From contig NZ_CP061378.1 in the NCBI RefSeq assembly GCF_015624485.1, positions 2,542,001-2,606,000 on the forward strand: DNA of 64,000 nt, given 5' to 3'. The notes under the pieces were generated by a model, which was not told the DNA's origin, made no database searches, and worked only from the letters and a program-made list of their open reading frames with translations. This document shows positions 8,614 to 17,420 of this stretch, one piece after another. A program made the translations under genes and the position numbers. This DNA comes from Bradyrhizobium genosp. L. Its GTDB lineage: Bacteria > Pseudomonadota > Alphaproteobacteria > Rhizobiales > Xanthobacteraceae. The first letter of the stretch is position 1. Every line of letters starts with the position of its first letter.

Positions 8614-10590
8614 ATGCTTTCGAGCGATCACAGCGTCGCAGCCGACCCCGTCGCGCCAGTCGACCCCGTCGCGCTGCAGACCAGCATCTCCAGGGCGACC
8701 GAGGCGCTGCTCGGCTATCGCCAGGCCGATGGCCATTGGGTGTTCGAACTCGAGGCCGACAGCACCATTCCGGCCGAATATGTCCTGCTGCGCCACTATC
8801 TCGCCGAGCCGGTCGATGCCGCGCTCGAAGCCAAGATCGCCACCTATCTGCGCCGCGTCCAGGGCGCGCATGGCGGCTGGCCGCTGGTCCATGACGGCCC
8901 GTTCGACATGAGCGCCAGCGTGAAGTCGTATTTCGCACTGAAGATGATCGGCGATTCCGTCGGTGCGCCGCACATGGTCAAGGCGCGCGAGGCGATCCGC
9001 GCGCGCGGCGGCGCCTCGGGCAGCAACGTCTTCACGCGCTTCCTGCTCGCGCTCTACGGCGTCGTGACCTGGCGCGCCACGCCGGTCTTGCCGATCGAGA
9101 TCATGCTGCTGCCGATGTGGTCGCCGTTCCACATCAACAAGATCTCCTACTGGGCGCGCACCACGATGGTGCCGCTGATGGTTTTGGCCGCGCTGAAGCC
9201 GCAGGCGAAGAACCCGAAGGGCGTCGGCATCGACGAATTGTTCCTGGAGGATCCGAAGACGATCCGCATGGCGCCGAAGGCGCCGCATCAGAGCGCGAGC
9301 TGGTTCTATCTGTTCCGTTCGCTCGACGCCGTGCTGCGCGTGATCGAGCCGATGTTCCCGAAGCGCCTGCGCCAGCGCGCGATCGACGCCGCGCTCGCCT
9401 TCACCGAGGAGCGGCTGAACGGCGAAGACGGCATGGGCGCGATCTATCCGCCGATGGCCAACATCGTGATGATGTACGAGGCGCTCGGCAAGGACGAGAA
9501 TTATCCGCCGCGCGCCACCACACGGCGCGGCCTCGACAAGCTGCTGGTGATCGGCGAGCACGAGGCCTATTGCCAGCCCTGCGTCTCGCCGGTGTGGGAC
9601 ACCGCGCTGACTTGCCACGCGCTGGAGGAGGTCGGCGGCGACAGCTTTGCCAGGGCGAAGGAAGGGCTCGACTGGCTGAAGCCGCGCCAGGTGCTCGAGC
9701 TGAAGGGCGACTGGGCGGTCAAGGCGCCGGACGTTCGCCCCGGCGGCTGGGCGTTCCAGTACAATAACGACCACTATCCCGATCTCGACGATACCGCCGT
9801 GGTCGTCATGGCGATGGACCGCGCGCGGCGCCAGACCGGAACCAAGGAATATGACGCTGCGATCGCACGCGGTGTCGAATGGATCGAGGGGTTGCAGAGC
9901 CGCGACGGCGGCTGGGCTGCGTTCGACGCCAACAACCTCGAATACTACCTCAACAACATCCCGTTCTCCGATCACGGCGCGCTGCTCGACCCGCCGACCG
10001 AGGATGTCACCGCGCGCTGCATCTCGATGCTGGGCCAGCTCGGCGAGACCGCTGATAGCAGCAAGGCGATGGCCGACGGTATCGCCTATCTGCGCCGCAC
10101 CCAGCTCGCCGAGGGATCCTGGTACGGCCGCTGGGGCCTGAACTACGTCTACGGCACCTGGTCGGTGCTATCCGCGCTCAATGTCTCAGGCATCGGCCGC
10201 AACGACCCGATGATTCGAAGGGCGGCCGACTGGCTGCTGTCGATCCAGAATCAGGACGGCGGCTGGGGCGAGGACGCCGTCAGCTATCGCCTGGACTACA
10301 AGGGTTACGAGACGGCACCATCCACATCCTCGCAAACGGCATGGGCCTTGCTTGGCTTGATGGCGGCCGGAGAGGTCGAAAATCCCGCAGTTGCCCGGGG
10401 GGTGGAGTACCTAAAGGCAACACAGACGGAAAAAGGGCTGTGGGACGAGCAGCGATACACGGCTACGGGGTTTCCGCGGGTGTTTTACTTGCGATATCAT
10501 GGCTACTCGAAGTTCTTTCCGCTCTGGGCGCTGGCGCGGTATCGGAATTTGAGAAGCACCAATAGCAGGGTGGTAGGGGTCGGGATGTGA
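8614..10590 (+). CDS. shc: Squalene-hopene cyclase
   Basis: About 658 residues, class II triterpene cyclase. The catalytic DxDD proton donor is present (PDLDDTAVVVMAM). Several QW repeats stabilise the barrel (QSRDGGWAAFD, QNQDGGWGED, TQTEKGLWDE). It cyclises squalene to hopene/hopanol at the inner face of the cytoplasmic membrane. The start is uncertain: ATGs at 8593 and 8614 are in frame, and a longer frame reaches 8557; I take 8614 (MLSSDHSVAAD). Its TGA overlaps the GTG start of hpnG. It follows hpnE by about 170 bases that contain a palindromic repeat. Confidence 0.95.
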   Translation: MLSSDHSVAADPVAPVDPVALQTSISRATEALLGYRQADGHWVFELEADSTIPAEYVLLRHYLAEPVDAALEAKIATYLRRVQGAHGGWPLVHDGPFDMSASVKSYFALKMIGDSVGAPHMVKAREAIRARGGASGSNVFTRFLLALYGVVTWRATPVLPIEIMLLPMWSPFHINKISYWARTTMVPLMVLAALKPQAKNPKGVGIDELFLEDPKTIRMAPKAPHQSASWFYLFRSLDAVLRVIEPMFPKRLRQRAIDAALAFTEERLNGEDGMGAIYPPMANIVMMYEALGKDENYPPRATTRRGLDKLLVIGEHEAYCQPCVSPVWDTALTCHALEEVGGDSFARAKEGLDWLKPRQVLELKGDWAVKAPDVRPGGWAFQYNNDHYPDLDDTAVVVMAMDRARRQTGTKEYDAAIARGVEWIEGLQSRDGGWAAFDANNLEYYLNNIPFSDHGALLDPPTEDVTARCISMLGQLGETADSSKAMADGIAYLRRTQLAEGSWYGRWGLNYVYGTWSVLSALNVSGIGRNDPMIRRAADWLLSIQNQDGGWGEDAVSYRLDYKGYETAPSTSSQTAWALLGLMAAGEVENPAVARGVEYLKATQTEKGLWDEQRYTATGFPRVFYLRYHGYSKFFPLWALARYRNLRSTNSRVVGVGM

Positions 10591-11342
10591 TTGAGGCGGG
10601 GGCCGCCGAGACCGTGGACAACAAAATTGATCCTCGGCCGGTGTTGATTGTGACTGGACTGGTGCAGGAGGCCCGTATCGCGGCGGGTCCCGGCATGATC
10701 GTGATTTGCAGCTCGAGCGACCCGCAGCAGCTCCGCGCGCTGCTGGCGACGCTGGATCCGACCACCTTCCGTGGCGTGATTTCGTTCGGCGTGGCCGGCG
10801 GGCTCGACCCGTCGCTGAAGTCGGGCGACGTCGTGGTCGCGACCGAAGTGATGTCCGGCGATACCAGGTTCCTGGCGGCATCCGCGCTGAACGAGGAAAT
10901 GATCGCCAGCGCAGCGCTGAAGCGCCGCAGGATCGTCCGCGGCAGCCTTGCCGGTGTGGAAGAGGTGATTGCGGCGAAGGCCTGCAAGGCCGCGCTGCGT
11001 TCGATGACCGGTGCCGCTGCTGTCGACATGGAGAGCCACATCGCGGCGGCCTATGCCACCGATGCCGGCATTCCGTTCGCCGCACTGCGCGTGATCAGCG
11101 ATCCGGCCCACCGCGCGCTGCCGGAACTGGCGAAATCCGCGGTCAAGCCGAATGGCGACATCGATCTGCGCAAGGTGCTGCGCGGCATCGTGCGCAATCC
11201 GCGCACGCTGCGCGCGCTGGTGTCGACCGGGATCGACTTCAACCGCGCGCTGCGCTCGCTGCGCGGCTGCCGCGGCTTCCTGCTCGGCAGCGACGTGCTG
11301 GTGCCGGTGGAAGACGTTCTGGTGACGGCGCAGGCGGCCTGA
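10587..11342 (+). CDS. hpnG: Adenosylhopane nucleosidase/phosphorylase HpnG
   Basis: 251 residues, purine nucleoside phosphorylase/MTAN-like fold. It has the GVAGGLDPSLKSGDVVVAT glycine-rich segment and the purine-binding AAVDMESHIAAAYA motif, whose Met-Glu pair contacts the ribose in this superfamily. HpnG removes adenine from adenosylhopane to give ribosylhopane or its phosphate, leading to bacteriohopanetetrol. The start is GTG at 10587, overlapping the shc stop (GTGA), so the two are coupled. A strong terminator shared with convergent hpnH follows. Confidence 0.92.
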   Translation: MIEAGAAETVDNKIDPRPVLIVTGLVQEARIAAGPGMIVICSSSDPQQLRALLATLDPTTFRGVISFGVAGGLDPSLKSGDVVVATEVMSGDTRFLAASALNEEMIASAALKRRRIVRGSLAGVEEVIAAKACKAALRSMTGAAAVDMESHIAAAYATDAGIPFAALRVISDPAHRALPELAKSAVKPNGDIDLRKVLRGIVRNPRTLRALVSTGIDFNRALRSLRGCRGFLLGSDVLVPVEDVLVTAQAA

Positions 11343-11402
11343 TCCAGGTCGCGGCCCCGCGCCGGATCAACCGCAAACCAGCTCGAAGCACAAGCCCAAA
11401 GC

Positions 11403-11436
11403 AAAAGGCCCGATCGCGATGCGATCGGGCCTTTTT
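11403..11436. terminator. Bidirectional terminator between hpnG and hpnH
   Basis: AAAAGGCCCGATCGC and its complement flank a short GAT loop, ending in TTTTT. It serves both convergent genes. Confidence 0.92.
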
Positions 11437-11458
11437 GATTCTCGCCTCGGGGCGCGAC

Positions 11459-12619
11459 TTACGCGGCCGTCGAAGCCTTCTGGGCAGCCTTCTGCTCGGC
11501 GGCGACCGCTTCGTCGCGGCGGATCTCCGAGAGCTTCTTCTGGACCTGCTGCGAGAAGATGTACTGCGCCGGGCGCTGCTTCGACATGTCGATCTCGGGC
11601 GCCATCGGGCCCGACGTCTTGATGCCGCGCAGCGACACCCACATCGCCTTCAGCGGATTGTTGATCGCAGCGGTCGCCGCGGTCGGCTCGTAGCCGCAAT
11701 GCGCCATGCAGTCGGCGCACTTCTCGTACTTGCCGGTGCCGTAGGTCTCCCAATCGGTGGTGTCCATCAGCTCCTTGAAGGTCTTGGCGTAGCCTTCACC
11801 GAGCAGGTAGCACGGCTTCTGCCAGCCGAAGATGTTGCGCGCCGGCATGCCCCAGGGCGTGCACTCGTATTCCTGGTTGCCGGCGAGGAAGTCGAGGAAC
11901 AGGCCGGAATGCATGAAGTTCCACTTCTTGCCCTTGCCGAGCGCAAAGACGTCGCGGAACAGCTTCTTGGTCTTGGTGCGGTTGAGGAAGTGCTCCTGGT
12001 CGGGCGCGCGCTCATAGGCGTAGCCCGGCGACATCGAGACACCGACACCGAGCTCGGTGGTGAAGTCGAGGAATTTTGCGATCTCCTCGGCCGGGTGGCC
12101 GTCGAAGATGGTGGCGTTGACGTTGACGGTGAAGCCGCGGGCCTTCGCCGCCTTGATCGCGGAGACGGCGCGGTCGAACACGCCCTTCTGCGACACCGCC
12201 TTGTCGTGATGGTCCTTCAGGCCGTCGAGATGCACCGAGAAGAACAGGTACGGCGACGGCTCGAACAGATCGAGCTTCTTCTCCAGCAGCAGCGCATTGG
12301 TGCACAGCGAGACGAATTTCTTGCGCGCCACGAGGCCGCGCACGATCTCGCCGATCTCCTTGTGGATCAGCGGCTCGCCGCCGGGGATGGCCACCATCGG
12401 CGCGCCGCATTCATCGGCAGCGTCCCAGCATTCCTGCGCGGTCATGCGGCGGTTGAGGATCGCGTCCGGATAGTCGATCTTGCCGCAGCCGACGCAGGCG
12501 AGATTGCAGCGGAACAAGGGTTCGAGCATCAGCACGAGCGGATAGCGTTTGCGGCCAAGCAGCTTCTGCTTGATCAGATAACCGCCGATACGCATTTCCT
12601 TGAAGAACGGTATAGCCAT
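11459..12619 (-). CDS. hpnH: Adenosylhopene synthase HpnH (radical SAM)
   Basis: 386 residues. The radical SAM cluster is CNLACVGC (CX3CX2C) near residue 42, after the conserved MAIPFFKEMRIGGYL N-terminus; a conserved VAIPGGEPLIHKEI segment follows (GGEP motif for SAM). A C-terminal SPASM-like/DUF3463 region has further Cys (KCADCMAHCGYEP). HpnH couples the adenosyl radical to hopene to make adenosylhopane, the step before HpnG. I chose the ATG at 12619 rather than 12640, since MAIPFF is the usual family start. It lies 42 bases after ispH on the same strand and probably shares its message. Confidence 0.94.
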   Translation of the reverse strand: MAIPFFKEMRIGGYLIKQKLLGRKRYPLVLMLEPLFRCNLACVGCGKIDYPDAILNRRMTAQECWDAADECGAPMVAIPGGEPLIHKEIGEIVRGLVARKKFVSLCTNALLLEKKLDLFEPSPYLFFSVHLDGLKDHHDKAVSQKGVFDRAVSAIKAAKARGFTVNVNATIFDGHPAEEIAKFLDFTTELGVGVSMSPGYAYERAPDQEHFLNRTKTKKLFRDVFALGKGKKWNFMHSGLFLDFLAGNQEYECTPWGMPARNIFGWQKPCYLLGEGYAKTFKELMDTTDWETYGTGKYEKCADCMAHCGYEPTAATAAINNPLKAMWVSLRGIKTSGPMAPEIDMSKQRPAQYIFSQQVQKKLSEIRRDEAVAAEQKAAQKASTAA

Positions 12620-12661
12620 TAGACGATTTTCTTTCTGCACTTTAACGGAAGTGGGTTCAGC

Positions 12662-13588
12662 TCAGCCCGCAGTCAGTTCGGCTGGCAGCCGGAATTCGAT
12701 ATTCTCTTCTCGGCCCGGAACGACCGAGACCGTGACAGGTCCGATACGCCGCAGCGCCTCGATGACATCGTCGACCAGAACTTCAGGCGCCGAAGCGCCC
12801 GCCGTAATGCCGACGGCCTTCGCATCCTTCAGCCAGTCCGGGTTGAGCGCGCTCCCATCGGCAATGAGGTAACTCGCGACGCCGACCTCGGTGCCGATCT
12901 CGCGAAGCCTGTTCGAGTTGGAACTGTTGGCGGCCCCTACCACCAATATGACGTCCACGAGCTTGCTGAGGTCCCTTACCGCAGATTGGCGGTTCTGTGT
13001 CGCATAGCAGATATCCCTGATGTCCGGGCCTTGAATATCTGTAAATTTCGCCTGAAGTGCCCCGATTATGTCCCTTGTGTCATCCACGGACAACGTGGTC
13101 TGGGTGATATAGGCCACCGGGGTGTCGGTCGGCAAGGTGAGTTCCGCCACGTCCTGGACGCTCTGGACCAGCAGAACCGGCCCGGGAACCTGTCCCATGG
13201 TTCCCTCGACCTCGGGATGGCCGGCATGTCCGATCAGGATCAGGGCACGGCCCTTGGCGATGTAGCGCTTGCCCTGGTTGTGGACCTTGGTGACCAGCGG
13301 GCAGGTGGCATTGAGCACCGGGAGGTCCCTTGCCGCAGCCTCCTCCTCGACGCTCCTGGCCACGCCATGGGCGCTGAACACGGTGACCGCCCGGGGCGGT
13401 ACCTCGGAGAGATCCTCGACGAAGATCGCGCCCTTCTTCTTCAGGCTTTCGACCACGTATTTGTTGTGCACGATCTCGTGGCGGACATAGACCGGCGGGC
13501 CATATTTCTCGAGCGCCCGTTCGACGATCTCAATGGCGCGCACCACGCCCGCGCAAAAGCCGCGCGGCTGAGCAAGGAAAACTTCCAT
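12662..13588 (-). CDS. ispH: 4-hydroxy-3-methylbut-2-enyl diphosphate reductase IspH
   Basis: 308 residues. The three cluster Cys are visible in [19 protein letters not shown] and [11 protein letters not shown]. Substrate contacts are in [22 protein letters not shown] (with the catalytic Glu) and ANSSNSNRL. IspH is the last MEP-pathway enzyme and makes IPP and DMAPP. The start at 13588 ([14 protein letters not shown]) gives the normal family length. Co-transcription with hpnH links precursor supply to the first side-chain step. The upstream region holds a TATAAT-like element on the minus strand near 13813-13818, which would give a long leader. Confidence 0.95.
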   Translation of the reverse strand: MEVFLAQPRGFCAGVVRAIEIVERALEKYGPPVYVRHEIVHNKYVVESLKKKGAIFVEDLSEVPPRAVTVFSAHGVARSVEEEAAARDLPVLNATCPLVTKVHNQGKRYIAKGRALILIGHAGHPEVEGTMGQVPGPVLLVQSVQDVAELTLPTDTPVAYITQTTLSVDDTRDIIGALQAKFTDIQGPDIRDICYATQNRQSAVRDLSKLVDVILVVGAANSSNSNRLREIGTEVGVASYLIADGSALNPDWLKDAKAVGITAGASAPEVLVDDVIEALRRIGPVTVSVVPGREENIEFRLPAELTAG

Positions 13589-14041
13589 AGGACGTCTGTT
13601 ACGCAAATTGCACCGGTCTCGTTCAATGCTCTTGCGGCCATTTCGGCGCCGCACGTCACCGGGCCGGAGACCGCAGTGTATGAGCTGCAATATCCACGCC
13701 GTCACGATTGCTGTACCAGTTCCACGTCCCAAGCGCATGGAAGTACAGGGCTTTGTGCCAAAAAGGTGGCGCCGCGAAAAGAGCCGTTGTCTGTGATGCG
13801 GATTTAATAGGTATTATAGTATAGAGGAATTGCCCCTGCGACCGTCGGTCTCTCTCACTTGTTCGTCACTTTATCGCCCAGTGAGGCGGTCTATACCGTC
13901 GGCTCGTAGCCGTTCCTGCTGTTTGGGTCCCTCACCGAGACGTCGAGGGCCGCAACAAAACAACATTAGATCGGCCCCGGGAACTCCGCTAGACAGCGGG
14001 CGTTTTCGGCCAACGCTTCCCAGAGATTAGAAAGATACGAA
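13589..14041. other. Divergent promoter region, ispH / hpnN
   Basis: About 450 bases without a supported gene. It holds a TATAAT-like -10 for ispH on the minus strand (13813-13818) and, on the plus strand, an EcfG-type promoter match just before hpnN (13980-14004, listed separately). Confidence 0.5.
13980..14004 (+). promoter_or_regulatory. Candidate EcfG (general stress) promoter of hpnN
   Basis: GGAAC (13980-13984), exactly 16 bases, then CGTT (14001-14004). This equals the alphaproteobacterial EcfG consensus GGAAC-N16/17-CGTT. It ends 37 bases before the GTG start of hpnN, a sensible leader length. Confidence 0.6.
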
Positions 14042-16657
14042 GTGCTGACAAATATTGTCGTCTCAGTTGTTCGGACGTGTACGCGCTTTGCCCTCCCTGT
14101 CGTCATTTTTTCGCTGATCCTTACGGTCGGTGCCGGCTTCTATACGGCCCGCAATTTTTCCATCAACACCGACATCAACAAGCTGATCGCGCCCGATCTG
14201 GACTGGCGCAAGCGCGACAACCAGTTCGAGGAAGCGTTCGATCGCGATCGTCTCATTCTCGCCGTGGTGGAGGGTGCGACGCCTGAACTGACCGGCGCTG
14301 CGGCGAAGGCGCTGGCCGAGAAGCTCACGGCCGACAAGAAGAACTTCGAATCCGTCACCCCGCTCGGCTCCGGCGAGTTCTTCGAAAAGAACGGGCTTCT
14401 GTTCCTGCCCACCGAAGAGGTTGGCAAGACGGTGCAACAGCTCGGGCAGGCCGCGCCGCTGATCGAGATCATGGCGGGCGATCCCTCGATCCGGGGCCTG
14501 ACGGGCGCGCTTGAAACCGGCCTTGCCGGCGTCAAGCGGGGACAGGCCAATCTCGACAATGCCGCGCGTCCCTTCGGCCTGATCGCCGATACGGTCGATC
14601 AGGTTCTGACCAAGGGCGACGCGACATTCTCCTGGCGTGAACTGACCAGCGACACGCCGTTGACCGATGCGGACAAGCGCGCCTTCATCGAGTTCAAGCC
14701 GATCATCGATTATTCGGCGCTGGAGCCCGGCAAGTCGGCAACCGATGCGATCCGCCAGGCCGCCGCCGACCTGAAATTCCCGACCGAGTATCATGCGCGC
14801 GTCCGCCTGACCGGGCCCGTCCCGATGGCCAATGAAGAATACGCCACCGTGAAGGACGGGGCGATCGTCAACGGCATCGGCACCGTGGTGATCGTGCTGG
14901 TCATCCTCTGGCTCGCGCTGCACTCCGCCAAGATCATCTTCGCCGTGTTCGTCAACCTGTTCGTCGGCCTGACCATCACCACGGCGGTTGGGCTGATGCT
15001 GGTGGGATCGCTCAATCTGCTGTCGATCGCCTTTGCGGTGCTGTTCATCGGCCTCGGTGTCGACTTCGGCATCCAGTTCAGCGTCCGCTATCGCTCCGAG
15101 CGATTCAAGAACGACAATCTGGTGCTGGCGCTGGAGAACGCCGCTCACCGTTCGGCGGTGCCATTGTCGCTCGCGGCCATGGCCACCGCAGTCGGCTTCC
15201 TGTGCTTCCTGCCGACTGACTACAAGGGCATCTCCGAACTCGGCAAGATCGCCGGCGCCGGCATGCTGATCGCGTTCATCACCAGCATCACGGTGCTGCC
15301 GGCGCTGCTCGACCTGCTCAATCCGCCCGGCGAGAAGGAAGCCGTCGGCTACGCGTTCCTCGCGCCGGTCGATCACTTCCTGGAAAAGCATCGCATCCCG
15401 ATCATCGTCGGCACGCTGCTGGTCGCGGTCGCCGGCCTGCCGCTGCTGCACTGGATGAAGTTCGACTTCAATCCGATCAACCTGCGCAACAAGAACGCGG
15501 AATCGATCGCGACCTTCCTCGATCTGCGCAAGGATCCGAACACCGGCGCCAACGCCATCAACGTGATGACGAACTCGGAAGCCGACGCCAGGAAAATCGA
15601 AGCCAAGCTCGAGAAGTTGCCGGAAGTGGCGCGCGTGATGTCGCTCGACAGCTTCGTGCCCGACGACCAGCCGGCCAAGCTGCAGCTGATCGCGAAGGCG
15701 GCCAAGACGCTCGGTCCCGCGCTCAACCCTGACTCGGTCGATCCGGCGCCCTCGGATCAGGAGAACGTCGAGTCGCTGAAGAGTTCGGTCGACAGCCTGC
15801 GCAAGACCGCCGGCGACGGCAAGGGACCCGGGGCCGTGGCCTCGCGCCGGCTGGCGGACTCACTGCAGAAGCTCGCCGATTCCAACCAGGCGACCCGCGA
15901 CAAGGCGCAGAACATCTTCGTCGCGCCGTTGAAGATCGTGTTCGATCAGTTGAGGAACACGCTGCAGGCCCAGACCATCACGTTGCAGACGTTGCCGCCG
16001 GAATTCGTCGCGGTCTGGAAGACCAAGGACGGCCTGATGCGCGTCGAGGCGGAGCCGAAGGGCGATCCGAACGACAACGACAATCTGCGCCGCTTTGCCG
16101 ACGCCGTGCTGGCTGCCGAGCCGACCGCGATCGGCGGCCCGGTCTCGATCCTGAAGTCGGGCGATGTCGTCGTGGACGCGTTCATCCACGCCGGCATCCT
16201 GGCGCTGGTCGGCATCAGCGTGCTGCTGTACCTGACGCTGCGGCGGGTGACCGACGTGCTGATGACGTTGGTGCCGCTGTTGGTCGCCGGCATCGTGACG
16301 ATGGAAATCTGCGTGCTGATCGGCTTGCCGCTCAACTTCGCCAACATCGTAGCCCTGCCGCTGCTGCTCGGCGTCGGCGTCGCCTTCAAGATCTATTATG
16401 TCACGGCGTGGCGGCAGGGCAGGACGAACCTGCTGCAATCGAGCCTGACGCGCGCGATCTTCTTCAGCGCGCTGACGACGGCGACCGCGTTCGGCAGCCT
16501 TTGGCTATCCAGTCATCCCGGCACCGCGAGCATGGGCAAGCTGCTCGCGCTGTCGCTCGTCACCACGCTCGCGGCGGTGTTGTTGTTCCAGCCCGCGCTG
16601 ATGGGCAAGCCGCGCGAGGTTGCGAGCGATGCCGCGCAAGGCGACGACGTCACCTGA
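14042..16657 (+). CDS. hpnN: Hopanoid RND transporter HpnN
   Basis: 871 residues, MMPL/RND superfamily with two repeats of one helix, a periplasmic domain and a five-helix bundle. TM1 lies near residues 17-35, the first bundle at about nt 14870-15320, and the second at about 16180-16610. A Gly/Asp-rich GLGVDFGIQFSVRYRSE segment closes the first bundle's central helix, as in HpnN-type proteins. In R. palustris HpnN is needed to move hopanoids to the outer membrane. The start is GTG at 14042. An EcfG-like promoter sits directly upstream. The exporter at 1678 is a shorter paralogue. Confidence 0.9.
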   Translation: MLTNIVVSVVRTCTRFALPVVIFSLILTVGAGFYTARNFSINTDINKLIAPDLDWRKRDNQFEEAFDRDRLILAVVEGATPELTGAAAKALAEKLTADKKNFESVTPLGSGEFFEKNGLLFLPTEEVGKTVQQLGQAAPLIEIMAGDPSIRGLTGALETGLAGVKRGQANLDNAARPFGLIADTVDQVLTKGDATFSWRELTSDTPLTDADKRAFIEFKPIIDYSALEPGKSATDAIRQAAADLKFPTEYHARVRLTGPVPMANEEYATVKDGAIVNGIGTVVIVLVILWLALHSAKIIFAVFVNLFVGLTITTAVGLMLVGSLNLLSIAFAVLFIGLGVDFGIQFSVRYRSERFKNDNLVLALENAAHRSAVPLSLAAMATAVGFLCFLPTDYKGISELGKIAGAGMLIAFITSITVLPALLDLLNPPGEKEAVGYAFLAPVDHFLEKHRIPIIVGTLLVAVAGLPLLHWMKFDFNPINLRNKNAESIATFLDLRKDPNTGANAINVMTNSEADARKIEAKLEKLPEVARVMSLDSFVPDDQPAKLQLIAKAAKTLGPALNPDSVDPAPSDQENVESLKSSVDSLRKTAGDGKGPGAVASRRLADSLQKLADSNQATRDKAQNIFVAPLKIVFDQLRNTLQAQTITLQTLPPEFVAVWKTKDGLMRVEAEPKGDPNDNDNLRRFADAVLAAEPTAIGGPVSILKSGDVVVDAFIHAGILALVGISVLLYLTLRRVTDVLMTLVPLLVAGIVTMEICVLIGLPLNFANIVALPLLLGVGVAFKIYYVTAWRQGRTNLLQSSLTRAIFFSALTTATAFGSLWLSSHPGTASMGKLLALSLVTTLAAVLLFQPALMGKPREVASDAAQGDDVT

Positions 16658-16694
16658 CGGGACGGCGACCGGTCACCTGTGACGCGTTGCCGAT

Positions 16695-17318
16695 CTAACG
16701 CGTCGGTGTCGGCGCCGGATGCGCGATCTCTGGCAGCAGGCAGATATCGCCGATATCGGCCGGCGCGTTCGCAGCCTGCTTCTGGCCCTTGGCCGCAGGT
16801 ACGGCTGCGCCCGTGGTCTTCGGCGGTGCCGATTTGGGCGCTGTGCCTTTCGCCGCCGGATTGCCGGCAACGCTCAGCGGAATCGGCGGACCGACGCGGG
16901 TCCAGGTCTCGCCGCCGCAGAGGAAGCCGAGCACGCAGCCCTGGATCTCGAGCTGGTCGGTGCCGACGGGCTTGATGGTCGAGCTGTAGAGCTGGCCATC
17001 CTTGGCGTTGTAGACCTGACCTTCCCACGCATCGGCGCCGGACTTTTTCTTCATGTCGATCAGGATCGGCATGCCGAGCGTCGGCCGGCTCTGCTTCGCC
17101 GGATCGGGATTGTTCTTATCCTTGCCGCCGGGGGTTTTTTCCCAGGAGACCGCACCCCACATGCTACCATTACATTGAGCGACGCGAATGGTGGCGACAC
17201 CATCGGCGACCTTCCAGTCGCCGGTTGGGTCTGCAGCCAGTGCCGGTGTTAGTACGGTGGCCAAAAATAAACCTGAAAAGGCTATTGTGCGCGCGAAAGT
17301 TCTTGGGCAGTGCAACAT
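16695..17318 (-). CDS. DUF2147-type secreted protein
   Basis: 207 residues. A signal peptide (TIAFSGLFLATVLTPALA, cut before ADPTGDW) precedes a DUF2147-like domain. That domain shows the typical G-D-W start, a Cys in VAQCNGSMWGAVSWEK, a GQVYNAKDGQLYSSTIK strand pair and a second Cys-containing strand (LEIQGCVLGFLCGGETW). The C-terminal 55 residues are Ala/Pro/Lys-rich and probably disordered. The family is periplasmic and of unknown function. It is divergent from hpnO and convergent with hpnN, so it does not share their messages. Confidence 0.8.
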   Translation of the reverse strand: MLHCPRTFARTIAFSGLFLATVLTPALAADPTGDWKVADGVATIRVAQCNGSMWGAVSWEKTPGGKDKNNPDPAKQSRPTLGMPILIDMKKKSGADAWEGQVYNAKDGQLYSSTIKPVGTDQLEIQGCVLGFLCGGETWTRVGPPIPLSVAGNPAAKGTAPKSAPPKTTGAAVPAAKGQKQAANAPADIGDICLLPEIAHPAPTPTR

Positions 17319-17359
17319 GGTCCAGACCTGTGCTTAAGTGGACGATCCGAGGAGAGGGC

Positions 17360-17382
17360 AAAACGCCGCCCTCGGGCGTTTT
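17360..17382. other. Terminator-like hairpin in front of hpnO
   Basis: AAAACGCC (17360-17367) pairs with GGCGTTTT (17375-17382) across a 7-base loop. Being between two divergent genes, it cannot terminate either neighbour unless transcription starts before it. It could be a leader attenuator for hpnO or a trap for readthrough. Confidence 0.45.
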
Positions 17383-17420
17383 AAGTTGACGAGATGGCCA
17401 TCAACCGACGTATGTAACGA

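Noticed and set aside
10706..12622. 638-codon plus-strand frame across hpnG and hpnH
   Set aside because: Overlaps two well-supported genes in another frame and strand, and runs through their terminator.
14063..15451. 462-codon minus-strand frame opposite hpnN
   Set aside because: Shadow frame; hpnN on the plus strand has clear family features over the same DNA.
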